Source: a bacterium (lineage in GTDB: Bacteria; Cyanobacteriota; Vampirovibrionia; Gastranaerophilales; Gastranaerophilaceae). Taken from it: a stretch of DNA of 32,638 bases. The notes beneath the pieces were generated by a model. The model made no database searches, was not told the DNA's origin, and saw only the letters and a program-made list of their open reading frames with translations. Positions 15,701 to 24,497 of this stretch are shown one piece after another. The stretch is from assembly GCA_024408705.1 (NCBI GenBank), contig JAKSUT010000002.1, forward strand, positions 1-32,638, in the 5' to 3' direction. The translations under genes were made by a program, and so were the position numbers. The first letter of the stretch is position 1. Every line of letters starts with the position of its first letter.

Positions 15701-17299
15701 ATGTCATTTTTATCAATTTTATATTTTAAATTTTTGATAATCGTATTATGTGCATATTTTTTGATGTACAAAATTTTTCCAAAATTTCAATATCTAATTT
15801 TACTCATTGCAAGTTATATTTTTTACTATTTAGTATCTCCAAAAGCCATTATATTTTTAATGTTTTCAACATTTACAACTTGGATATGTTCACTTTTAAT
15901 CGAACATATTACTGAAAACAAAATAAAAAACTTATCTAAAATAGAAACCAACGAAGAAAAAAACAAAACTGAAAATAAATTTAATCGATTAAAAAAACTT
16001 ACTTTAGGAACTTGCATTTGTTTAAACATCGGTGTTTTAGCATATATTAAATATTTTGCTATTATTGAAAAAGCATTATCTAGCTTGCATTTAAATTTCA
16101 ACCTTATAAATGTAAACGCTATCATCGTTACAATTGGGATTTCATTCTACACTTTTCAAAGTTTAGCGTACTTAATAGATGTTTCAAGAGAAACCATAAA
16201 GGCTGAAAAAAACCTTTTTAAATATGCATTATTCACATCATTCTTTCCTCAAATATTACAAGGACCTATCCACAGATATAGCGAATTAGCAGAACAATTA
16301 TACAAACCAAAAAGTTTTTGTTTTGATGATTTTGTTATGGGCTTTGAAAGAATGGCACTTGGATTTTTTAAAAAGATTTTTGTTGCTACTCAAATAGATT
16401 TTTGGGTAAATGCAATGTACTGTTATAAAACCAATGTTTCTGGTGCAATTTTATTATTAGCAACAATTTTATTTGGCATACAATTTTATGCAGATTTTTC
16501 AGGATACGTGGATATAGCACTTGGAACAGGAAAAATGTTTAGACTAAATTTACGCGAAAATTTTAATACCCCTTATTTTGCTTGTTCTGTTCGTGATTTC
16601 TGGAGAAGATGGCACATGTCTTTGAGTGTTTGGTTTAAAGATTACCTTTTTTATCCAATTTTATACACCTGCACCTCTTCCAAACTATATGGAAAACTGG
16701 AAAAAAGTTTTAACAGAAACTTGGTAAAAAGAGTTACGGTATCATTTGCACTTTTTATAACTTGGTTTTTAATAGGACTTTGGCACGATTGCAGTGCTAA
16801 TTTTATAATTTACGGACTTTATTTTGGCTTTTTTATGATTTTATCCGTACTTTTTGCAAAACAATTTTCTACCTTAAAAAAAATATTTAAAATCAACGAT
16901 AAATCTATTTTCTGGAAAAGTTTTCAAATTTCTAGAACTTTTTTAATTACTATATTCGGATATGTATTATTTAAATCTTTTAACCTTACAGATGCAATTT
17001 ACATTTATAAAAAAATATTTACTCAATTCAACGAAGGTGGAACATTTAATGGTCTTTTAAATTCTCAAATAACTTGGATTGAAAATAATGTAATATGGTC
17101 TTGGAAAATGATAATTCTTGGCATATTAATAATGCTAATTATAGAAATTGCGAATTACAAAGGAAACGCTTTAACTTGGCTACACAAACAAAATAAATTT
17201 GTAAGATGGAGTATCGTTTATTCATTGATTCTTTTAACCTTACTTTCAATGATAAATGATGTTAATACCAGCAAATTATTTATTTATAGCAGATTTTAA
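15701..17299 (+). CDS. MBOAT family O-acyltransferase (AlgI-like)
   Basis: A 532-residue polytopic membrane protein of the AlgI/DltB branch of MBOAT, which moves acyl groups (usually acetyl) across the membrane for extracellular polysaccharide modification. Landmarks: ISFYTFQSLAYLIDV, FFPQILQGPIHRY, FYADFSGYVDIALGTG, the highly conserved RDFWRRWHMSLSVWFKDYLFYPI, and GLWHDCSANFIIYG with the catalytic His at about residue 361. ATG 15701 is chosen because GGAG (15689-15692) lies eight bases before it; an in-frame ATG at 15677 lacks such a site. The neighbouring divergent SGNH-like protein is its probable extracytoplasmic partner. A strong hairpin terminator follows. Confidence 0.92.
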   Translation: MSFLSILYFKFLIIVLCAYFLMYKIFPKFQYLILLIASYIFYYLVSPKAIIFLMFSTFTTWICSLLIEHITENKIKNLSKIETNEEKNKTENKFNRLKKLTLGTCICLNIGVLAYIKYFAIIEKALSSLHLNFNLINVNAIIVTIGISFYTFQSLAYLIDVSRETIKAEKNLFKYALFTSFFPQILQGPIHRYSELAEQLYKPKSFCFDDFVMGFERMALGFFKKIFVATQIDFWVNAMYCYKTNVSGAILLLATILFGIQFYADFSGYVDIALGTGKMFRLNLRENFNTPYFACSVRDFWRRWHMSLSVWFKDYLFYPILYTCTSSKLYGKLEKSFNRNLVKRVTVSFALFITWFLIGLWHDCSANFIIYGLYFGFFMILSVLFAKQFSTLKKIFKINDKSIFWKSFQISRTFLITIFGYVLFKSFNLTDAIYIYKKIFTQFNEGGTFNGLLNSQITWIENNVIWSWKMIILGILIMLIIEIANYKGNALTWLHKQNKFVRWSIVYSLILLTLLSMINDVNTSKLFIYSRF

Positions 17300-17307
17300 T
17301 AAACAAC

Positions 17308-17339
17308 AAAAAAGGAACTGTTTTCACAGTTCCTTTTTT
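17308..17339. terminator. bidirectional hairpin terminator
   Basis: A perfect 13-base-pair stem (AAAAAAGGAACTG/CAGTTCCTTTTTT) around a 6-base loop, with A and T tracts on either side. It lies between the convergent MBOAT gene and the tRNA-Tyr gene and can serve both. Confidence 0.88.
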
Positions 17340-17343
17340 AAAA

Positions 17344-17430
<87 letters not shown>

Positions 17431-17456
17431 ATAGTGTTTCACGCTTCGTAGAGATA

Positions 17457-17528
17457 TGCCTCTGACGAGATTTGAACTCGTGACCTCTCCCTTACCAAGG
17501 GAGTGCGCTACCCCTACGCCACAGAGGC
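17457..17528 (-). tRNA. tRNA-Thr (anticodon GGT)
   Basis: The acceptor stem GCCTCTG pairs with CAGAGGC. The anticodon stem-loop CTCCC-TTGGTAA-GGGAG gives GGT. The T arm is ACGAG-TTCAAAT-CTCGT. Discriminator A is present but the CCA is not encoded, unlike the tRNA-Tyr 26 bases downstream. The two are probably one transcript. Confidence 0.96.
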
Positions 17529-17549
17529 GCGTGTTTAAGGTACATGAAG

Positions 17550-17578
17550 AGAATATCATGGACATAATCAAAAAGCAA
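17550..17578 (-). promoter_or_regulatory. promoter of the tRNA-Thr/tRNA-Tyr unit
   Basis: On the minus strand TTGCTT (17573-17578) is followed after 17 bases by TATTCT (17550-17555), preceded by TG (extended -10). The expected start lies about 15 bases before tRNA-Thr. Confidence 0.55.
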
Positions 17579-17629
17579 GTTTACCTTTAAATATTATTTC
17601 TATTCTTAAATTTTTCAATTTACTATTTA

Positions 17630-18526
17630 TTATTTTAATATACCAAACATTCCAAAATGATGTTTTGGCTGAATTTCTGCAACCTCTTCGGTTATTGGTT
17701 TTAAAGGTTCAGCGAAGAAAGTTGAATATTTTTCACAATATTCTTTCATAGGCATGAAAAACGCTTCCAAATTTGGATTTATGTCTTTTTTATATTCACT
17801 TACCTGAATGTTTTTTGCTTCAAATATCATTTTGCTAAGCATGTCTGCAACTCCGGCAGAACCTCTTGTGTATGGTCTTGCTTGAGAAATTAGCCAATGT
17901 ATTTGTGCCACAGAATTTGTTATTTTATCTTGATTAGTTTCTTTTTTTATTGATTTATATATAGAATTTACTTCTTCTAACACAGGGTCGATAACTGTAA
18001 TATTTGGTGCTTCAATATACATTGAATAGTCATCACCAAGGTTTGTCTTTTTTACGCTTGTTAATTCAACTACTTTATCTTGTGATGGCAAATATGCATG
18101 CATTCTATAAAAATCACCACTTGTTTGACTTTCTAAAAAGTTTTTTGCTTTTTCTTTGTAAGGTGCATATTTATCAACTATTCTGTTTCCTGTAACAGCA
18201 AAACGTCTTGCGCCAAAGTGCTGATTACCTTGAAAAAGACCAAAACTTCTATAATATGCGTTATATCTATTTGTAACATATTCAATTAAATCAAAGAATT
18301 TCGTATCTTTTTGAATAAGTTTTTTCCCGTCGTTTATTATATTAACAGTTGTTTTTGCCCAATCCATATCTTTTGCATAACCTTTTGTGTTGATAAACAT
18401 ATATTCAGGTTTAATTTGCTCAAAACTTGGTGTTGCCATTGATTTTGAGATAGGCTTTGCAACAGATTTATTATTATTTTGAACTTGTTGGTTATATTGA
18501 TAATTTTGAATTGGTGATATTCGCAC
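17630..18526 (-). CDS. unknown protein with lineage-type N-terminal leader, downstream of peptidase T
   Basis: A 298-residue protein of unknown function. I start it at GTG 18526, with AAAGG seven bases upstream, eleven bases after the peptidase T stop; an upstream TTG at 18562 would overlap. The first 45 residues are Gln/Asn/Ser-rich and end in ATPSFEQ, similar to leaders on other proteins in this window. The body is predicted soluble and helical. A distinctive segment, IHWLISQARPYTRGSAGVAD at about residues 222-241, followed by an FFMPMKEYCEKYSTFF stretch, looks like a conserved core. The tail is HHFGMFGILK. It is probably co-transcribed with peptidase T. I can assign no biochemical role. 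Confidence 0.75.
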   Translation of the reverse strand: MRISPIQNYQYNQQVQNNNKSVAKPISKSMATPSFEQIKPEYMFINTKGYAKDMDWAKTTVNIINDGKKLIQKDTKFFDLIEYVTNRYNAYYRSFGLFQGNQHFGARRFAVTGNRIVDKYAPYKEKAKNFLESQTSGDFYRMHAYLPSQDKVVELTSVKKTNLGDDYSMYIEAPNITVIDPVLEEVNSIYKSIKKETNQDKITNSVAQIHWLISQARPYTRGSAGVADMLSKMIFEAKNIQVSEYKKDINPNLEAFFMPMKEYCEKYSTFFAEPLKPITEEVAEIQPKHHFGMFGILK

Positions 18527-18537
18527 TTTTTTACCTT

Positions 18538-19872
18538 TTATTTTGAAATATTTTCTGCCCAAACTTGCAATATGTTTAAAATATTTTCACAGCATTTTGT
18601 CAAACTTGGGATTGGTAGAAATTCTGATTTAGAGTGGAAATTCAGACCACCTGCGCCTAAATTTGGAGTAGGTAAGCCTCTTTGAGAAAGTTGAGAACCG
18701 TCTGTTCCACCTCTTATTGATTTTGTTTCAGGTTTTAAACCTGACATTTTTAACCCTTTGATTGCGTTATCCATAACTTCTGGGGATTTATCAATATATT
18801 CTTTCATATTATGATAACGTTCTTTTTCGTTAAATTCGATTTCGCAACCAAATTTTTTCTCTGCTTTATCAATTACCTTTTTCAAATATTCGATTCTTTT
18901 TTGAGCATTTGAAAAATCAAAATCTCTAACAAGCATATTTATTTTTGTACTTGATACGTTTCCAGAAATTTGATCAATATGATAATAACCTTCTCTTTTT
19001 TCAGTTGTTTGTGGAGTTTGATTTTTAGGAAGTTTTTGAGCTATCCAATTTGCAACATTTATAGAATTAATCATTTTGCCTTTTGCAAAACCACAATGTA
19101 CGCTCTTACCTTTTATAATTATTTCAGGGTTAAAAGCATTAAATGATTCGTTTTCGATAACATTTGGAACATCTCCATCAATTGTGTATGCTGCATCAAC
19201 TCCAAAAGATTGAATATTGAATTTTGAAATTCCGCAACCTGTTTCTTCATCAGGAGTAAATGCTACTTTGATTTCAGGGTGTTTTATTTGAGGGTTTTCA
19301 ATTAATACTTTTAATGCTTCTAAAATTTCTGCAATCCCTGCTTTATCATCTGCTCCAAGCAATGTTGTACCGTCAGAAGTTATTATTTCCTGACCTTTAT
19401 ATGGTGCTAAATCATTTTTAGAAATAACTGTTCCGTCTTTTAAATTTATATCACCTGATTGATATTTGTGAATTTGAGGTTTTACATTTGAGTTTGGTGC
19501 GTCTTCTGCTGTGTCATAATGTGCAAGTAAACCAATTGATTTGTTTGAATCAGAATTATTGCTTAATGTAGCGGTAACAATAAAATTTTCATCAATACTT
19601 GCATTTGAAAAACCCATATTTGTTAATTCGTCTTTTAAATAAATGGCGATATCTTTTTGTGAATCTGTACTTGGTATTCTTTCTTCTGCTAATGCTTCAT
19701 TTGAGCCTGAACCTATTACTGCAAGTTTTGTGAATGTATCAACAATTCTATCTTTATTGATAAGGTTTGCGACATTTACATATTTATTTAAATTTGGTTT
19801 TATTGATGGCGCTTTTAATTGTGTTTTCATTATATTTGCATTATTAAATAGCGTCTTTTGAATAGTTAACAT
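18538..19872 (-). CDS. pepT: peptidase T (M20 family tripeptide aminopeptidase)
   Basis: A 444-residue M20B metallopeptidase that removes N-terminal residues from tripeptides. The zinc ligands are visible in order: LLAHYDTAEDAP (His, with catalytic Asp), LLGADDKAG (bridging Asp), TPDEETGCG (catalytic and ligand Glu), YTIDGDVP (Asp) and NFHSKSEFLP (His). RGGTDGSQLSQRGLPTPNL is characteristic of PepT. ATG 19872 is preferred, with AGGA six bases upstream; the GTG at 19896 has no comparable site. The N-terminus carries about 35 extra residues (LTIQKTLFNNANIM...), longer than the usual 408-410 residue PepT and similar in style to other leaders here. Confidence 0.93.
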   Translation of the reverse strand: MLTIQKTLFNNANIMKTQLKAPSIKPNLNKYVNVANLINKDRIVDTFTKLAVIGSGSNEALAEERIPSTDSQKDIAIYLKDELTNMGFSNASIDENFIVTATLSNNSDSNKSIGLLAHYDTAEDAPNSNVKPQIHKYQSGDINLKDGTVISKNDLAPYKGQEIITSDGTTLLGADDKAGIAEILEALKVLIENPQIKHPEIKVAFTPDEETGCGISKFNIQSFGVDAAYTIDGDVPNVIENESFNAFNPEIIIKGKSVHCGFAKGKMINSINVANWIAQKLPKNQTPQTTEKREGYYHIDQISGNVSSTKINMLVRDFDFSNAQKRIEYLKKVIDKAEKKFGCEIEFNEKERYHNMKEYIDKSPEVMDNAIKGLKMSGLKPETKSIRGGTDGSQLSQRGLPTPNLGAGGLNFHSKSEFLPIPSLTKCCENILNILQVWAENISK

Positions 19873-19964
19873 GTTTCTTCCTTCTTCCGTAGTCACATGT
19901 TTAAAAACTTGTAAAAATATTTTTTGCTAGTCTAATTTTTTATTTTAATATTCTGTTATATCCA

Positions 19965-19993
19965 TTGATTTCTTTTTGTTTCAGGTATATAAT
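19965..19993 (+). promoter_or_regulatory. promoter of the histidine kinase gene
   Basis: TTGATT (19965-19970), a 17-base spacer, then a perfect TATAAT (19988-19993), 45 bases before the ATG at 20038. Confidence 0.6.
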
Positions 19994-20037
19994 ATTGTCA
20001 CAAGGTTAATTTTTAGTTGTATAAGAGCGAAGTGTAA

Positions 20038-21726
20038 ATGAACAAAATTAAGAAACTTATTAATATAATACCATTACCTGTAATATTATTTGCTCTAACG
20101 GTATTATTTCTTATCTTTAGTGGTTGTTTATTTTTCGTGAGATATCAAATGTACAACACTTTAAAGCAAGTTTCTTTAAGTCACAAATATTTTATTTCAA
20201 GTTTAGTTTATGAAGCTGAAAAAAGTGTAAAAAATAACACTATGACAACCGAAAAAGCAAGAAATATGATTATTGAATCTTTTGATAATTATAATAAGGC
20301 TTCAGGTCAAGAAGATTTCTTGAATGTTTTAGATTCTAAAGGTAACGCAATATTATTAATAAACCCTATTGATATAGGAAATAATTACAAAAAATTTCAA
20401 CACGAAAGCATAAGACAAGCTTATGAAAGAATTTTTGATATAGTTAAAACAAAAGGTTCTGGAACTATTGAGTATTCTTATGTTGAACCAAATAGAAATA
20501 TACATGTTGTTCAACGTAGATTTTCTTATGTTCAATCTATTCCTCAATTTGATTTAGTCGTTGTTTGTACAACAAACACAAATCATATTTTAAGTACCGT
20601 GTTTATTTTATCGTTCTTATTATTTGCTATTATTATTTTTGTATTAGCACTTAGCATTTCGTTTATTCTTATTTTGCGTTACAAAAGTTTGAAACACATG
20701 ATAGAAAGTATTCCATATCCTGCTTGGGTTAAGAATATCAATGGCAAAGTTTTAATTATGAATAGCCATTTAAAAAAACTTTGTTTAGTTGATTCTGAAA
20801 ACATTATAAATGAAAACACTTTGCATAATTTCACTCTTGACGCAGATACTGTGATTGAACAATTTTATAATGTTGTAAAAACAGGTGAAATGGGTGTTAT
20901 TGATATGGAAATAAATATGTTTGGAAAGAATGCGGTTTTCCAATTATTTAACGTTCCAATTTTCAACGCTTTCGGTAGTGTTAAATACGTAGCAACTTTA
21001 GCACGTGATATTACAAATGAAAAAGAAACTGAAAAACAAAGATTAGAATTTATTTCTTTAATTTCTCACGAATTAAGAACTCCATTAACTGCATTAATTG
21101 GTAGTATTAAAATCGTAAACACTTTGTTTAAAGCGTCTGTTCCTGAAAATGTAAATCAAATGTTAATTCTTCAAGAAAAGAATGCTTTAAAATTAAAATA
21201 TTTGATTGATAACATTTTGGATACTTCAAAACTTGATGCTAATAAAATGGAATTTGATATTACAGAAAATAATATTGTTCCAATTGTAGAATTGACTGCA
21301 AAAGAATTGGAGACTTATGCAATTACATATAATGTATCATTAAAAGTAGAAAACACTTTAGAAGAAGTAAGAGTAAATATAGATAAAGACAGATACAAAA
21401 TGTGTCTATCAAACTTAATTTCTAACGCGATAAAATATTCAAAAAGTGATACAAGTGTTGATATTTGCATAACAAAAATAGAAGACAATAAAGTTAAAAT
21501 TGCAGTTAAAAATTATGATGCATACATTCCACCTGAAAAAATTGGTTCAGTATTTGGACGTTATGATCAAGTTGATAGCAAAGACAAACGTGCAAAAGCA
21601 GGTACAGGTTTAGGAATGTACATTACAAAACAACTTGTTGAAAAGATGAATGGTAAAATTGGTGTTTCTTCAGATGAACACGTTACTGAATTCTACACTA
21701 TTTTCGACATTTCAAATGAAATATAA
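20038..21726 (+). CDS. membrane sensor histidine kinase with PAS domain
   Basis: A 562-residue sensor kinase. Membrane segment 1 is at about 14-36, an extracytoplasmic sensing region at about 38-180 (probably Cache-like), and membrane segment 2 at about 183-213. A PAS-like domain follows at about 220-330 (SIPYPAWVKNINGKVLIMN). The HisKA H-box is FISLISHELRTPLTA with phospho-acceptor His344. The ATPase domain shows the N-box (NLISNAIKYSKSD), an F-box-like GSVFGRYDQVD and a G2 box (GTGLGMYITKQLV). No response regulator gene is adjacent, so the partner is encoded elsewhere. No clear Shine-Dalgarno precedes the ATG. The ligand is unknown. Confidence 0.92.
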   Translation: MNKIKKLINIIPLPVILFALTVLFLIFSGCLFFVRYQMYNTLKQVSLSHKYFISSLVYEAEKSVKNNTMTTEKARNMIIESFDNYNKASGQEDFLNVLDSKGNAILLINPIDIGNNYKKFQHESIRQAYERIFDIVKTKGSGTIEYSYVEPNRNIHVVQRRFSYVQSIPQFDLVVVCTTNTNHILSTVFILSFLLFAIIIFVLALSISFILILRYKSLKHMIESIPYPAWVKNINGKVLIMNSHLKKLCLVDSENIINENTLHNFTLDADTVIEQFYNVVKTGEMGVIDMEINMFGKNAVFQLFNVPIFNAFGSVKYVATLARDITNEKETEKQRLEFISLISHELRTPLTALIGSIKIVNTLFKASVPENVNQMLILQEKNALKLKYLIDNILDTSKLDANKMEFDITENNIVPIVELTAKELETYAITYNVSLKVENTLEEVRVNIDKDRYKMCLSNLISNAIKYSKSDTSVDICITKIEDNKVKIAVKNYDAYIPPEKIGSVFGRYDQVDSKDKRAKAGTGLGMYITKQLVEKMNGKIGVSSDEHVTEFYTIFDISNEI

Positions 21727-21733
21727 TTTCTAA

Positions 21734-22369
21734 TTAAAAGTTGTATTTTTCTTTTACTCTATTCAAGAAATTAACAAATTTTTCTTCTGTAAGATTGTAT
21801 AAAGAACAATTTGCGATTTCAAACTCTTTACTTAAACCAACTTTTTCATAAAAAGCGTCATTTGTTGAAAATAAAAAAACTGAATTTGCTTTATTTTTAT
21901 CTGCAATTTTTACAGCTTCATATAATGCAACTTCTCCAGAGCCTTTGATTTCCGGAGTTAATTTGTTTGCAATATTTGGAGCTGATTGAAGATATTTAAT
22001 ACAAACTTTTAATTTTTTAACAGCTTCATCTAAAGCTATATCTAATTGCATTAAGTTCGTAATTTGTTTTTTAAAACCTTTTTTTGTTTGTATTGCAAAA
22101 AATCTGTCGGTTTTATTTTCTTGGTCAAAAAAGTTATCACAAATAGAATGTGCATATTCCGTTCTTTTCCAATCACTTCTTATTTTATTAATTATTTTTT
22201 TATCTTTTGCATCATAAGGATCTAATTCTAAAACTTTACCTTTTATTGCTTTATAAACACCGTTGCCATTATTTTTCAACAACTTAACTTTATCAACACG
22301 AACTGCACTAAATGCTTGATTTGATGTTGCGTTATTTATTTGATTATATGGATTTGCTGATATATTCAT
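21734..22369 (-). CDS. GNAT-like acetyltransferase with lineage-type leader
   Basis: A 211-residue protein. The first 27 residues (MNISANPYNQINN..., ending NQAFSAVRVDK) form a leader of the type found on other proteins here. The C-terminal half resembles a diverged GNAT fold: IKGSGEVALYEAVKIA is in the place of the acetyl-CoA-binding RGxGxG helix, followed by a SVFLFSTNDAFYEKVGLS strand and helix typical of the FYxKxGF ending. The acetyl group acceptor is unknown. It converges on the histidine kinase gene, seven bases apart. The family assignment is moderate because the pyrophosphate-binding loop is degenerate. Confidence 0.65.
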   Translation of the reverse strand: MNISANPYNQINNATSNQAFSAVRVDKVKLLKNNGNGVYKAIKGKVLELDPYDAKDKKIINKIRSDWKRTEYAHSICDNFFDQENKTDRFFAIQTKKGFKKQITNLMQLDIALDEAVKKLKVCIKYLQSAPNIANKLTPEIKGSGEVALYEAVKIADKNKANSVFLFSTNDAFYEKVGLSKEFEIANCSLYNLTEEKFVNFLNRVKEKYNF

Positions 22370-22526
22370 AACTTCTTCTTAAAATTTATAATTTTACAAA
22401 ACAAGTGAAGGTTGAAAATTGCCTAAAATTAAAAATTTTTGTGAAAATAATTTAATATTTATATATTTTTTAATTAGTTTGCTTTATTATAATTACTGTA
22501 TTTAGGTAGAAAAAGGAGTATATATT

Positions 22527-22814
22527 ATGAAAAAAATTATTGCGATATTAGCTGTATCTATGATTTTATTAGCTCCATCAGCAGCTATGGCTGGAACTCA
22601 CGGTGTAAATGGTAAAATCACTCCAAAATCAATTGGCGCTGGTGCTTTATCTTTAATCGTTTGGCCTGGTATCGGTCAATTAATGAATTATGAAAAAAAT
22701 ACTGATAAAGTTTTAACTCACGCACTTTTAGGTTTTACTGGTGTATTTAGATTTTGGTCTTGTTATGACGGTGTTGTAAACAGAAAAGGCGGAGTTTGGG
22801 ATAACAGAATTTAG
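22527..22814 (+). CDS. small exported protein
   Basis: A 95-residue protein with a clear Sec signal peptide: MKK, a hydrophobic core, then APSAAMAGTHG with AMA as the likely cleavage site near residue 22. The mature part, about 70 residues, is glycine-rich with a hydrophobic patch (ALSLIVWPGIGQLMNY) and an aromatic end (FRFWSCYDGVVNRKGG). I do not recognise the family. It is monocistronic: a TATAAT at 22488-22493, a strong AAGGAG ribosome site, and a 16-base-pair terminator after it. Its composition is richer in G and C than its surroundings, consistent with high expression. The role is unknown. Confidence 0.85.
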   Translation: MKKIIAILAVSMILLAPSAAMAGTHGVNGKITPKSIGAGALSLIVWPGIGQLMNYEKNTDKVLTHALLGFTGVFRFWSCYDGVVNRKGGVWDNRI

Positions 22815-22839
22815 TTTTCTAAACTTTTATTTAAAATCT

Positions 22840-22879
22840 AAAAGGTGCTTTTCAGACTTGCCTGAAAAGCACCTTTTTT
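22840..22879 (+). terminator. rho-independent terminator of the small exported protein gene
   Basis: A 16-base-pair perfect stem (AAAAGGTGCTTTTCAG and its complement) with a 6-base loop (ACTTGC), ending in TTTTTT. Confidence 0.92.
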
Positions 22880-22932
22880 AATAATTAGTCATTCTTTTTG
22901 ATTTATGATAAAATTTTTAAAAAGGGTTTAAA

Positions 22933-23589
22933 ATGACACAAAAATCAATATTTGACATAATATCACCAATAATGGTAGGACCTTCCAGTTCTCATACCGC
23001 AGGAGCTGTACGTTTAGGCTATATTGCAAAAAACATATATTCTAAAGAAATTTCAAAAGTTGTTTTTAAACTATATAATTCTTACGCAAAAACAGGCAAA
23101 GGGCACGGCACTGACAAAGGTCTTTTAGCAGGAATTTTAGGTTTTAGCGTTGATGATATAAATATTAAAAAAGTTTTTAATATTGCAAAAAACATTGATT
23201 ACAACTTTGAATATTTAGAAAATTTAAACAGACACCCAAACGCAGTTGATATAATCATAAATGATGAAATGACAATTTCTGGAGAATCAATTGGCGGAGG
23301 CAAAATAAAAATTACAAAGATAAATGATTTTTCTCTTAATTTAACGGGAGAATACCCTGCAATAGTACTTGTTTACAACGACAAGCCAGGGATGATTTCA
23401 ACAGTTTCAGAAGTTATCCAAAAGAAAAATATTAATATTGCATCTTTATTATGCGACAGAGATGAAAAAGGCGGACTTGCAATGATGAGTTTTGCACTTG
23501 ATGAAGCGCCAACTGATGATATGATTGACTATATAAAAGATTTAAAAGATGTTCATTTTGTAGCAAGTGTAGGTAAATTAAACTCATGA
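22933..23589 (+). CDS. sdaAB: L-serine dehydratase, iron-sulfur-dependent, beta subunit
   Basis: A 218-residue subunit of the oxygen-sensitive [4Fe-4S] enzyme that deaminates L-serine to pyruvate and ammonia. The family motif MVGPSSSHTAGAVRLG is near the N-terminus, GKGHGTDKGLLAG follows, and a C-terminal ACT domain starts near residue 145 (AIVLVYNDKPGMISTVSEVI). It overlaps the alpha subunit gene by ATGA (four bases), giving translational coupling. The split into two genes is common in Firmicutes and other anaerobes; E. coli has a fused form. Confidence 0.94.
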   Translation: MTQKSIFDIISPIMVGPSSSHTAGAVRLGYIAKNIYSKEISKVVFKLYNSYAKTGKGHGTDKGLLAGILGFSVDDINIKKVFNIAKNIDYNFEYLENLNRHPNAVDIIINDEMTISGESIGGGKIKITKINDFSLNLTGEYPAIVLVYNDKPGMISTVSEVIQKKNINIASLLCDRDEKGGLAMMSFALDEAPTDDMIDYIKDLKDVHFVASVGKLNS

Positions 23590-24446
23590 ATATAACAACT
23601 TTTGAAAAACTAATTGAAAAATCAGAAAACAAAGATTTTTTTGAAATAGCACAAGAATATGAAGCATATTTGCAAAGCGTTTCAGTGCAAGACATAAGAA
23701 GCAAAGTCTATAAAAACATTGAAGCAATGAAACAAGCAATTAAAACAGGTTTAAACTCTGCTGAACTATCTAAAAGTGGCCTATCTGGCTCTGATTGTCT
23801 AAAACTAAAAGAATATTTTCAAAAAACACCTTCAATATTCGGAAGTTTATATCAAAAAATATTGTTATATTCACTAGCGACAGCTGAAGAAAATGCACGT
23901 ATGGGAAGAATTGTTGCTTGCCCAACGGCTGGCTCTTGCGGAATTGTTCCTGCAGTTCTTATCTCTGTTTCAGAAGAAGAAAACATTGACAAAGATAAAC
24001 AAATCAATGCTCTTTTAATTGCAGGTTTAATAGGCATGATAATTTCAAACAAAATTGAATTAGCTGGTGCGGTTGGTGGATGTCAAGCAGAATGTGGAGT
24101 TGCATCTGCAATGGCAGCAGCTTTGCTTGCTTATCTAAAAGGCGGTGATAAGGAATGCATCTTAAATGCAGTTGCACTTGCCTTAAAAAACATCTTAGGT
24201 CTTACTTGTGACCCAGTTTGCGGATTAGTTGAAGTTCCTTGTGTTAAAAGAAATTCATTTTTATCACTACATGCTCTAACCGCTTGCCAATTAGCTTTAG
24301 CAGGAATAAAAAGTAAAATACCTGTTGATGAAGTTGTCGATGCTATGGCTCAAACAGGTCAATTAATGTCTGCAATGTTAAAAGAAAGTTCTCAAGCTGG
24401 GTTAGCAAAAACTTATACTGCTATTGAATTAGAAAAAAATTTTTAA
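23586..24446 (+). CDS. sdaAA: L-serine dehydratase, iron-sulfur-dependent, alpha subunit
   Basis: A 286-residue catalytic subunit. ARMGRIVACPTAGSCGIVPAV (Cys112, Cys118) and LTCDPVCGLVEVPCVKRN contain the cysteines that ligate the [4Fe-4S] cluster. GGCQAECGVASAMAA is also conserved. The length matches the family (about 290). It is coupled to sdaAB through an ATGA overlap. Together with peptidase T this indicates use of peptides and amino acids as carbon and energy sources in an anaerobic setting. Confidence 0.95.
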   Translation: MNITTFEKLIEKSENKDFFEIAQEYEAYLQSVSVQDIRSKVYKNIEAMKQAIKTGLNSAELSKSGLSGSDCLKLKEYFQKTPSIFGSLYQKILLYSLATAEENARMGRIVACPTAGSCGIVPAVLISVSEEENIDKDKQINALLIAGLIGMIISNKIELAGAVGGCQAECGVASAMAAALLAYLKGGDKECILNAVALALKNILGLTCDPVCGLVEVPCVKRNSFLSLHALTACQLALAGIKSKIPVDEVVDAMAQTGQLMSAMLKESSQAGLAKTYTAIELEKNF

Positions 24447-24458
24447 ATTTTTATTTTA

Positions 24459-24467
24459 TGTTATAAT
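24459..24467 (+). promoter_or_regulatory. extended -10 promoter of the RmlD gene
   Basis: TGTTATAAT is a perfect extended -10, about 30 bases before the ATG at 24498, with no good -35 seen. It suggests independent transcription from the serine dehydratase genes. Confidence 0.5.
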
Positions 24468-24497
24468 AATGGTAATAAATACTTCGGAGATATAATA

